Source: Aphanomyces cochlioides
Taxonomy: Eukaryota > Oomycota > Saprolegniomycetes > Saprolegniales > Verrucalvaceae
Reading direction: 5' to 3'
Length of the DNA stretch: 64,000 nucleotides
NCBI GenBank assembly: GCA_019828595.1
Contig: JAHQRK010000011.1
Location: forward strand, 2,356,001-2,420,000
Below the pieces are notes generated by a model, which was not told the origin of the DNA, did not search any database, and saw only the letters and a list, made by a program, of their open reading frames with translations. A program made the translations under genes and the position numbers. This document shows, in pieces, positions 40,401 through 50,256 of the stretch (the first letter of the stretch is position 1; each line of letters begins with the position of its first letter).

Positions 40401-40480
40401 ACGAGCTCTGCAGCAAAGCTCACCACTCCATGAACGCCGACGAAATTGATCCCCTCGATTTGGAGGACGATCAACTCTAA
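37442..40480 (+). CDS. LINE copy A ORF1, gag-like protein
   Basis: From the ATG at 37442 to TAA at 40478-40480 the frame encodes 1012 residues, presumed to bind element RNA. The first 380 residues are Ser/Pro/Gly-rich, then acidic. A compact region at about 389-606 (ENILLTPQSQVYELTVKLGE, TTFRLGGKDFLVPKYSRYGN) is followed by a Lys/Ala-rich helix of about 20 residues. Next comes an acidic segment and a second structured region from about 750 to the end, with a basic RPKKTKGKAKKQR patch. No CCHC knuckle and no clear RRM is seen, so the assignment rests on position before ORF2 and conservation between copies. The frame is also open upstream into the satellite (from 35285), but the Met at 37442 lies inside the element and is preferred. 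Confidence 0.8.
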   Translation: MSNANSCSELRETNTHGVTIIPGIVSPHPLSSSNQDGGSGVSNVSTPNPRAEVEVEFDPNSVSGDQSASRSPSASPGAPLAGVPGGVNLSGSVVDPQTTVVNLSSEALTQEGEPLGPCACGGCFPGLQLESIPSEGGEKTGSMPALEATRAPPMGTPCGSVYFPPGASSEGRGRYPDLGSRRSNGVPQSPCCGDGMDSPSTPVTGGLAPAFLVTNGTEPAATNRVAPCAEPPRTGEEEEKSQEDVDMVSGDAEGKDSTESEALTDEGNTQIHSEVDGSGDINGQAKSCDTPGEVIQEEQSTNNDNEQSNQDIVDKSVAQGNGAVDPPTAADKIQGDQEQQNAEKANPWTQKTPGKDSASSKKDSKQGNAPKGAKHRNTGAHAIADDDIARCEAMADAFYKDSGDMDAFIENILLTPQSQVYELTVKLGEGYKDWSEKVICDQFVKENPGSLWGSKFPNILIHKKNPQTIVISSYNLSTCVEMGGTTFRLGGKDFLVPKYSRYGNNYYVTFNKVSHPSMAKAIVKKMAALTKSVIAAFNPTAGQNIKSPHLRVIFKSPAPPAVLVPKSGDTLREITITDPSGQPFVVVFQHKIAALNKTLPPSIVSRRAEAKAEKAKAKAAKAAAKSPPSGEKEPEPDGDDHDQDLGTNAEGEADSTEASGDRQDEQPQPTAPSHGSDVDMSGDSDPPNNNGQDKQQEDVEMSTNESPALAPPSEQPKNSLDLQLVTGYRSGPAPKRTLPSSPRLDPLPTSNRFHILEEDDVELSFEDFAVPRIVLEDSSAPRPKKTKGKAKKQRLNKSAAAHLELAKKIIRDKKVEGSITECQRILRDDPQLVAHAMYAQDEDLSLFQSLVATKTIERKMALLKAQGKPHNYKHHVNFMAQYKIHPSEILEELTTDIPEIKRILFALATIDLFLSNRAPDLYTNSEALTVLLNQEATRLPDTNCLTDWSLFALIENFSDNLEKFTLPAPVLSAISMLKSITNNYHIDELCSKAHHSMNADEIDPLDLEDDQL

Positions 40481-40558
40481 GGCTTCTATCCCCTGCTTCA
40501 ATCCATTTCAACCTCCCCTCTGACCCCTCCATTCTACTCATTTTCATCTGTACTCGTG

Positions 40559-43500
40559 ATGAGTGACAACAACTTCTCCGATGTCCCAACTGAACTCGTG
40601 GACTGGGACCCACAAATCATCTCCCTCAACACCAATGGCTTCTCCAACAGTCATCGGTACATCCTCGACAAACTATCAAGTGTTCACGACGTTTCCTTTA
40701 TCCAAGAAACCCGTTTCCGCACGCCAAGTCTCCACGACCGTGTTGCGTTCCATTGGCAACGCATCACAAACCACGAAGGCTCTTTGTTCTTTGAAGAGCC
40801 TATTTACCCTGAAGTATCCACGTCGCCAGCCACTGGAGGTCTGGCTACGTTGATACATCCTCACTCTCCTTTGAAGAACGCCACTCAAGTCCCTCATGAC
40901 AACCCAGTGCTTCGTGGTCGTTATCTACAAGTGCGATGTACTCTGGGTCCACTGACAGTCGTTCTCCACAATATCTATGCGCCGGCAGCCTTCCAAGAAC
41001 GAGCAAGTTACTTCGAAGAATTGCCACGCGACTTTCCTCCACATGCGCTCCACATTGTTGGAGGAGATTTCAACTGCACTCTCAACAAAGATTTGGATTC
41101 GTTGAGACCCAGTACCTCCACCATGGCCGGCACCCTTCAACTGGAACAATGGATGCACAGTTTGTCTCTGGTGGATCTGTTTCGCCGTCAAAACCCCGTG
41201 GCACGAGCCTTCACAAGTCCCACACTCACCAACCGACTTGACTACATCTTTTGTTCGTCCACCTTGGCGGGTCTTCGTCATTGGAAGGCGACGCACATGC
41301 CACACGTTCCACAGGCTGACCACGTGGCTTGTCGTATCATCACAAAGCGTCAAACATTGCGCCATGGCTCTGGATCATGGAAAGCTCCAACTTGGCTACT
41401 TCGTCTACCACGAGCGGCCGAGATTGTTCATGGATGTCTGGATCGATTTTTGGACAAGTCTCCAACATTCCACAATATCTCCAAGGCCTACGACATGCTG
41501 GTCAATGATATCCGCTCCCAACTCAAAGAATTCCATTCTCAACGATTGGAGAAACAACGTCTGCCGTTGAAGAAGTTAGCTGTCGAGATCGCTTCGCTTT
41601 TGCAAGTCCCCAACATGCGTCAAGATTCAGTGCTGGTGGATCGAGTGCGAGACCTTCAAAAGCAAATTCACGAGCTGCAAGATCGAGACAAGCAGTTTCG
41701 TCAAGACCAGGCGTTCCAACTTCACTTGTACAAAGCAGAGCGCTCGTCCAAGTTCCACTTCATGTCCCCTGTCCCTACCCCCTTGAAGAAGACAGTCTTC
41801 AAAGAGTTGGTGGATGTCAATGGAAATGTTGTCTCCAATCAACAAGGCATGTCTGACGTCCTGGTCGACTACTACAAGGACTTGTTTGCAGCTCCCGAGG
41901 TGCAGCGATCTGGAGACGAAGTGTCGTCATTTCTGACCCCATTGACTCGACACAAGCAACTGCCAGAGCAAGCCCAGAAAGAGCTGTCGGCTCCCTTGCG
42001 CGCCAACGAGTTCTATCATGCTATTCGACACAGCAGTTCGAACTCAGCGCCAGGTCCCAACGCTCTGCCATTCGAAGTCCTCAAACTTGCACCTCACAAG
42101 TGGTCGTTGGTATTGGAGCTGCTATTCACACACCAGCTCCATTCTCACCCTCGCTTGACTCCCATGCAACTTGTCAGTACGCTGGTGTTGCTGCACAAGA
42201 AAGGCCCCAAGTCACAAGCCAAGAACTATCGGCCCATTAGCCTACTCAACACGGATGTGAAAATCCTGACGAGTATTCTGGCTTATCGACTCCAGCGCCA
42301 CATTCGACACATCATCCACCCGGACCAGCAAGGCTTTATCCGTCGAAGCAATATCCAAACCAATATTGCACGACTGGATGACATGCTGCACCACATCAAA
42401 CTACACAGTCCGTCCTCGATGGTGGCACTGCTTGACTTTGAGAAAGCTTTTGATCGCGTGGACCACGCGTACTTGCTCCGCGTCCTCCGTCACTATGGCT
42501 TTCCCGAAACCTTTGTTGACATGGTTCGCGTACTGTACTCGGGCCGCAAGTCTCGCATCTTGGTGAACGGCTTCTTGTCCAAGCCAGTTCACATCTCACG
42601 CGGTGTGTTGCAAGGTGATCCACTGTCGCCACTTCTGTTTGTGATCGCTTTGGAACCGATGTGCCAACTCCTACGGCAACACTCCAACTATGGCATCAAG
42701 TGTGGGGATCGCTACCACACTGGGAGTTACTTTGCCGACGACTCGCAACTCTATGCTGCAAATGAGACGTGCCTCCACCGGCAGCTTGCATTGGTTCAAA
42801 CCTTTTGCGACAAGTCTGGTTTCCGACTCAACGTAGACAAGACCCAAATTCTGACCTACAGCCAGTTGAATGGGAACCTTGCCTCACTACAAGTTACTTC
42901 CGACAGTCCCGTGAAGGCTCTTGGTATCTTGGTTGCGCCCAATCTTTCTCCATTGGCACGTTTCAATTACGTGTTTGAGAAGTTTGTGGCTCGCTTGTCT
43001 TTGTGGCTCTACAAGGCTCGAACCATGGCCGGAAAAGTCACTATCCTGCACAGCATATGTCTGCCTGTGTTATGGTACCAACTGGCTTTTGTCCCTGCCG
43101 ACAAAGACCTGGCCAAAAAGATCGACAAGGCCATGCTTCAATTTATGCATGGTGAAGAAATCAACCCATCCTCCTCTGTCCATGGCCTCCGGTTGATCAA
43201 AAAGGAGATCCTATTCATGCCGAAGAAGTCCGGTGGCTTAGGCCTGCACCATGCACTTGCTTTATGACAACAACACAACCGCTCTGTCATGATCAGATGC
43301 ATTCAAGCCATCACCACCCCACCCCGCAAGTCTGCCATGTCCGCCTGGATTACGCCGGGCTATACTCTCCTCGAGAAGGCTTTTCATCCATGGGGTTCCC
43401 CCCGAGATCTCCTCTTGGCAAGTGGTACTTCTGCATTCATCAGACAACTGTACAAGAATCCCAATATCACTCCAATGTGGAAAGCCTTATTGAGTAGCTG

Positions 43501-44614
43501 GTTTGAATCTCGCTGGACTCCGTACGGCTGTCCAAATCACATCTCATCTTTGGATGTTCCCCTTTGGCACAACTCGTATCTGCCTGGACTCGAAGACCTA
43601 TACGATCAGTGCTCTACATCGACGCAATACCAAGCCAATGTATTGGCGTCGCTTCACATCACGAAGTTGTCGCATTTGTTGACTCCGTGTCAGCGAGTTT
43701 GGCCAGCTTCGATCTTGTTCGACAAAATCAACCGTGCCTGCCGCCAAGCCAATTTTGTCCCTCCAACGAAACAATGGATCTCAATCTTGGTGACCAAGTT
43801 ATCACGATTGTTTGAGATTGTTTCTGAAGAGGATGCTCCCGTGTTCCACTTGCCGACGCCAAGCTCTGAATGGATGGAATGGCACTGGATGATTCACCCT
43901 GACTCGAGTCCGATCTTGTTGGCGCTTGCGACTTCGAAATCGGCTAAGATCAGAGCTTCTCCAGCTGTCAGCTCGTCCATCCTTCCTACCAAGCATCTCA
44001 ACCTGCCATCGAACTTTTACGAAGACCCCAAGCGCCTTACCCAACTTGCCGCCTTCCTCCAACCCGACCACATTCTCCCTCGATATGGAGAGTTCATTTT
44101 CAAGACCCTTCTCCGCGCCAACGCCATGCAATATCTGTTTCAGTACCAAGACCCCAAGCCGACGTGTGTCTTCTGTCGTGTCAATGAGACGTACGAGCAT
44201 TTCCTGTTCTCTTGTGGATATGGTCAATCTGTTTGGTATTCCTTCAAGACAATCCAGCGACTGCTCGAGTGTTCCTTTCCGTCCACGTGTCTGGAAAATT
44301 TCTACGAGACGCCCAAGCCGTCCGATGGATACTACATCCGTGGCTATCTGAAGATCTGGCCGATTGTCCGAGCCTGCGTGTATTATCAAATATGGCTCCA
44401 ACGTGCCGATCGCACCTTTCGACCCGACCTCACAGCGAAGAGTCCGATGGAAGTTGCCATTCATGCTGCCTCTTTGATCAAGCTACATCTACAACAGCTC
44501 CTGGTTGATCTCCCTCTCAAGAAGGGATACACCAAGGTATTCAATGTGCTCAAGCATCTATCTTTGGACCACTGGTTACGTCAACACATCATTCCTGACA
44601 GCGTCGTTTCATGA
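40559..44614 (+). pseudogene. LINE copy A ORF2, endonuclease-RT, broken by one nonsense codon
   Basis: The 1352-codon frame starts at ATG 40559, 78 bp after ORF1, and is identical in layout to copy B. An in-frame TGA at 43265-43267 replaces the Trp903 codon TGG of copies B and C. The endonuclease and RT domains are encoded before the stop; the zinc finger at 44165-44215 lies beyond it. This is the only disabling change seen. The rest of the frame continues open to the TGA at 44612-44614. A truncated 902-residue protein could be made but would lack the C-terminal domain. Confidence 0.92.
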
Positions 44615-44760
44615 GAGAGCTAACGGCTCACTCACTTCATCTCCTGTTCAATGACCACTTTGCCATATTCTGTTTTCCAAGTTCTATTTATACAGTACGA
44701 GGCAAATTAGTAAGTCATTAGGGCCTTTGCTCAAAAATAAGGTTAATACAACTCATTTAA
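44615..44760 (+). other. LINE copy A 3' UTR
   Basis: These 146 bp follow the ORF2 stop, match copy B closely and contain no polyadenine or simple-repeat tail. The last bases, ATTTAA, join satellite directly. In LINEs of this kind the 3' end is the part recognised by the RT for target-primed synthesis. Confidence 0.75.
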
Positions 44761-47628
44761 CCCCATCGAGACACCCACTCGCCACGTCTGGCATGTTTGA
44801 AAGGTGTCATGCTCGTGTGGTGGACGACCAAGCACCAACTTGGTCCGAAATCAACACGCGAGAGTCCCAAGCATACCCCACAAACTGCATCTCGATGCCA
44901 CTTTTTCTCCACTTGGTACACACGTGCCACATGCACATCTTGACCCCATCGAGACACCCACTCGCCACGTCTGGCATGTTTGAAAGGTGTCATGCTCGTG
45001 TGGTGGACGACCAAGCACCAACTTGGTCCGAAATCAACACGCGAGAGTCCCAAGCATACCCCACAAACTGCATCTCGATGCCACTTTTTCTCCACTTGGT
45101 ACACACGTGCCACATGCACATCTCGACCCCATCGAGACACCCACTCGCCACGTCTGGCATGTTTGAAAGGTGTCATGCTCGTGTGGTGGACGACCAAGCA
45201 CCAACTTGGTCCGAAATCAACACGCGAGAGTCCCAAGCATACCCCACAAACTGCATCTCGATGCCACTTTTTCTCCACTTGGTACCCACGTGCCACATGC
45301 ACATCTCGACCCCATCGAGACACCCACTCGCCACGTCTGGCATGTTTGAAAGGTGTCATGCTCGTGTGGTGGACGACCAAGCACCAACTTGGTCCGAAAT
45401 CAACACGCGAGAGTCCCAAGCATACCCCACAAACTGCATCTCGATGCCACTTTTTCTCCACTTGGTACACACGTGCCACATGCACATCTCGACCCCATCG
45501 AGACACCCACTCGCCACGTCTGGCATGTTTGAAAGGTGTCATGCTCGTGTGGTGGACGACCAAGCACCAACTTGGTCCGAAATCAACACGCGAGAGTCCC
45601 AAGCATACCCCACAAACTGCATCTCGATGCCACTTTTTCTCCACTTGGTACACACGTGCCACATGCACATCTCGACCCCATCGAGACACCCACTCGCCAC
45701 GTCTGGCATGTTTGAAAGGTGTCATGCTCGTGTGGTGGACGACCAAGCACCAACTTGGTCCGAAATCAACACGCGAGAGTCCCAAGCATACCCCACAAAC
45801 TGCATCTCGATGCCACTTTTTCTCCACTTGGTACACACGTGCCACATGCACATCTCGACCCCATCGAGACACCCACTCGCCACGTCTGGCATGTTTGAAA
45901 GGTGTCATGCTCGTGTGGTGGACGACCAAGCACCAACTTGGTCCGAAATCAACACGCGAGAGTCCCAAGCATACCCCACAAACTGCATCTCGATGCCACT
46001 TTTTCTCCACTTGGTACACACGTGCCACATGCACATCTCGACCCCATCGAGACACCCACTCGCCACGTCTGGCATGTTTGAAAGGTGTCATGCTCGTGTG
46101 GTGGACGACCAAGCACCAACTTGGTCCGAAATCAACACGCGAGAGTCCCAAGCATACCCCACAAACTGCATCTCGATGCCACTTTTTCTCCACTTGGTAC
46201 ACACGTGCCACATGCACATCTCGACCCCATCGAGACACCCACTCGCCACGTCTGGCATGTTTGAAAGGTGTCATGCTCGTGTGGTGGACGACCAAGCACC
46301 AACTTGGTCCGAAATCAACACGCGAGAGTCCCAAGCATACCCCACAAACTGCATCTCGATGCCACTTTTTCTCCACTTGGTACACACGTGCCACATGCAC
46401 ATCTCGACCCCATCGAGACACCCACTCGCCACGTCTGGCATGTTTGAAAGGTGTCATGCTCGTGTGGTGGACGACCAAGCACCAACTTGGTCCGAAATCA
46501 ACACGCGAGAGTCCCAAGCATACCCCACAAACTGCATCTCGATGCCACTTTTTCTCCACTTGGTACACACGTGCCACATGCACATCTCGACCCCATCGAG
46601 ACACCCACTCGCCACGTCTGGCATGTTTGAAAGGTGTCATGCTCGTGTGGTGGACGACCAAGCACCAACTTGGTCCGAAATCAACACGCGAGAGTCCCAA
46701 GCATACCCCACAAACTGCATCTCGATGCCACTTTTTCTCCACTTGGTACACACGTGCCACATGCACATCTCGACCCCATCGAGACACCCACTCGCCACGT
46801 CTGGCATGTTTGAAAGGTGTCATGCTCGTGTGGTGGACGACCAAGCACCAACTTGGTCCGAAATCAACACGCGAGAGTCCCAAGCATACCCCACAAACTG
46901 CATCTCGATGCCACTTTTTCTCCACTTGGTACACACGTGCCACATGCACATCTCGACCCCATCGAGACACCCACTCGCCACGTCTGGCATGTTTGAAAGG
47001 TGTCATGCTCGTGTGGTGGACGACCAAGCACCAACTTGGTCCGAAATCAACACGCGAGAGTCCCAAGCATACCCCACAAACTGCATCTCGATGCCACTTT
47101 TTCTCCACTTGGTACACACGTGCCACATGCACATCTCGACCCCATCGAGACACCCACTCGCCACGTCTGGCATGTTTGAAAGGTGTCATGCTCGTGTGGT
47201 GGACGACCAAGCACCAACTTGGTCCGAAATCAACACGCGAGAGTCCCAAGCATACCCCACAAACTGCATCTCGATGCCACTTTTTCTCCACTTGGTACAC
47301 ACGTGCCACATGCACATCTCGACCCCATCGAGACACCCACTCGCCACGTCTGGCATGTTTGAAAGGTGTCATGCTCGTGTGGTGGACGACCAAGCACCAA
47401 CTTGGTCCGAAATCAACACGCGAGAGTCCCAAGCATACCCCACAAACTGCATCTCGATGCCACTTTTTCTCCACTTGGTACACACGTGCCACATGCACAT
47501 CTCGACCCCATCGAGACACCCACTCGCCACGTCTGGCATGTTTGAAAGGTGTCATGCTCGTGTGGTGGACGACCAAGCACCAACTTGGTCCGAAATCAAC
47601 ACGCGAGAGTCCCAAGCATACCCCACAA
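44761..47628 (+). repeat. 183-bp satellite, array 2, 15.7 monomers
   Basis: The 2868 bp equal exactly 15 full periods plus 123 bp, so there is no net indel. Only two substitutions were noticed: CTTGACC at 44940 and GGTACCCACG at 45286. The second variant also occurs at 19472 and 20021 in array 1. The array begins at phase CCCCATCGAG after copy A and ends at phase CCCCACAA before copy B. Confidence 0.97.
47623..47628 (+). repeat. Left target-site duplication of LINE copy B
   Basis: CCACAA here, at the end of array 2, is repeated at 54459-54464 directly after the copy B 3' end. An uninterrupted monomer has this sequence once, within CATACCCCACAAACTGC, so the duplication is best explained by staggered cleavage during insertion. 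Confidence 0.8.
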
Positions 47629-50178
47629 CCCCCAGGGGCCTCTTCGGAGGGGCGGGGGCGGTATCCCGATTTGGGTTCTCGCCGGAGCAATGGTGTACCC
47701 CAGTCACCGTGCTGCGGGGATGGCATGGATTCCCCTTCTACCCCTGTCACTGGGGGTCTGGCCCCGGCCTTTCTCGTGACCAATGGGACTGAGCCAGCAG
47801 CCACCAACCACGTCGCCCCCTGTGCTGAGCCTCCTAGAACGGGAGAGGAAGAAGAAAAATCTCAAGAGGACGTGGATATGGTCTCTGGAGACGCCGAGGG
47901 GAAGGATTCTACTGAAACCGAGGCCTTAACCGACGAGGGAAATACTCAAATTCACTCGGAGGTTGATGGGTCAGGCGACATTAACGGCCAATCGAAGCCG
48001 TGTGATACTCCTGGAGAAGTTATTCAAGAGGAACAATCGACAAACAATGACAATGAACAGTCAAATCAAGACATTGTCGATAAATCCGTTGCTCAAGGAA
48101 ATGGCGCTGTTGATCCTCCTACCGCGGCAGACAAAATACAAGGCGATCAAGAGCAACAAAACGCTGAAAAGGCCAATCCATGGACGCAAAAGACTCCCGG
48201 CAAGGATTCAGCTTCGTCCAAGAAAGATTCCAAGCAAGGCAATGCTCCCAAAGGCGCGAAACACCGCAACACTGGTGCTCATGCTGTTGCCGATGACGAT
48301 ATTGCGCGATGCGAGGCCATGGCGGACACATTCTACAAAGACTCTGGTGACATGGACGCCTTCATTGAAAACATTTTGCTCACCCCCCAGTCCCAAGTGT
48401 ACGAGCTCACAGTCAAGTTGGGCGAAGCCTACAAGGACTGGTCCGAAAAAGTCATCTGCGATCAATTTGTCAAGGAAAATCCTGGTTCGTTATGGGGCTC
48501 CAAATTTCCGAACATTTTGATTCACAAGAAGAACCCACAGACCATTGTGATCTCAAGTTACAACTTGTCTACGTGCGTGGAAATGGGAGGCACAACGTTT
48601 CGACTTGGTGGCAAAGACTTCCTGGTTCCCAAGTACTCGCGTTATGGCAACAACTACTACGTTACGTTCAACAAGGTCAGTCACCCTTCGATGGCCAAGG
48701 CGATTGTCAAGAAAATGGCTGCATTGACCAAGTCAGTGATAGCAGCATTCAACCCTACTGCTGGTCAGAACATCAAGTCGCCGCATTTGAGAGTCATTTT
48801 CAAGTCGCCTGCACCTCCAGCAGTGTTGGTGCCAAAATCCGGCGACGCACTACGCGAAATCACCATTACGGATCCGTCGGGTCAGCCTTTTGTCGTCGTG
48901 TTTCAGCACAAGATCGCTGCTCTGAACAAGACATTGCCTCCGTCGATTGTTTCACGACGTGCAGAGGCCAAGGCTGAAAAAGCGAAGGCAAAAGCGGCCA
49001 AGGCAGCGGCAAAATCTCCTCCGTCAGGAGAAAAAGAACCTGAACATGATGGAGACGATCATGATCAAGACCCTGGAACAAATGCGGAAGGCAAGGCCGA
49101 CTCAACTGAGGCCTCTGGAGATCGTCAAGATGAACAACCACAGCCAACAGCTCCTTCTCATGGCTCTGATGTCGATATGTCTGGTGACAGCGATCCCCCT
49201 AACAACAATGGACAAGACAAACAACAAGAAGATGTGGAAATGTCTACCAACGAATCGCCCGCTCTTGCTCCACCAAGTGAGCAGCCCAAGAACTCGCTGG
49301 ACCTTCAATTGGTAACGGGCTACCGGTCTGGACCAGCTCCAAAACGTACTTTGCCTTCGTCCCCACGTTTGGATCCCCTGCCGACATCCAACCGTTTTCA
49401 TATCCTCGAAGAAGACGACGTGGAACTCTCGTTTGAAGACTTTGCAGTGCCTCGAATTGTATTGGAAGATTCAAGTGCGCCACGCCCGAAAAAGACCAAA
49501 GGCAAAGCGAAGAAACAACGACTTAACAAGTCTGCTGCAGCCCACCTCGAATTGGCGAAGAAGATCATTCGAGATAAGAAAGTCGAAGGCAGTATCACCG
49601 AATGTCAACGCATTTTGCGAGATGATCCTCAGCTCGTTGCACATGCTATGTACGCACAAGATGAAGACCTCAGTTTGTTTCAGTCACTTGTTGCAACCAA
49701 GACTATTGAGCGCAAGATGGCTTTGTTAAAAGCTCAAGGCAAGCCTCACAACTACAAACATCACGTCAACTTCATGGCTCAATACAAGATTCACCCGTCA
49801 GAAATCTTGGAAGAATTGACCACGGACATACCAGAGATCAAGCGCATCCTCTTTGCACTTGCTACGATTGACTTATTCCTCTCAAATCGGGCCCCAGACC
49901 TCTACACAAACTCGGAGGCACTGACTGTTCTATTGAACCAAGAAGCAACAAGATTGCCTGACACCAACTGCTTGACGGACTGGTCGCTGTTTGCTTTGAT
50001 CGAAAACTTCAGCGACAATCTCGAGAAGTTCACTTTGCCGGCTCCCGTCTTGTCGGCCATCTCGATGCTCAAAAGCATCACCAACAATTACCACATCGAC
50101 GAGCTCTGCAGCAAAGCTCACCACTCCATGAACGCCGACGAAATTGATCCCCTCGATTTGGAGGACGATCAACTCTAA
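47629..50178 (+). pseudogene. LINE copy B ORF1, N-terminally truncated
   Basis: The frame lacks the first 163 residues of the copy A protein. It is open from the satellite junction to TAA at 50176-50178, and the first internal ATG is 47725, which would give 817 residues. Upstream the frame continues into array 2, to 44980, without a stop. The two structured regions seen in copy A are retained. Residue changes from copy A include Arg-Val to His-Val in TNHVAPC, GEGY to GEAY, and EPEP to EPEH. Confidence 0.85.
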
Positions 50179-50256
50179 GTCTTCTATCTCGTGCTTCAAT
50201 CCATTTCAACCTCCCCTCTGACCCCTCCATTCTACTCATTTTCATCTGTACTCGTG

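Larger units (their letters stand above)
37381..44760 (+). mobile_element. Non-LTR retrotransposon copy A, inserted in satellite
   Basis: A 7380-bp two-ORF LINE replaces satellite sequence between the monomer phase ending CACAAACTGC (37380) and the phase starting CCCCATCGAG (44761). The 3' end is TTAATACAACTCATTTAA with no poly(A) tail, identical to copy B. No target duplication flanks this copy; relative to an intact monomer 55 bp of satellite are missing across the insertion. ORF1 starts 61 bp from the left junction, so the copy may itself be slightly 5' truncated. A C-terminal CCHC finger and L1-like RT blocks in ORF2 suggest the L1/Tx1 group, a clade that includes site-specific elements; a tree would be needed to confirm this. 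Confidence 0.95.

Noticed and set aside
44700..44760. Poly(A) or simple-repeat tail at the LINE 3' end
   Set aside because: The end is TTAATACAACTCATTTAA in both A and B, followed directly by satellite.
50191..50256. Upstream GTG start for copy B ORF2
   Set aside because: Copies A and C are not conserved over this leader, and the ATG at 50257 matches the other copies.
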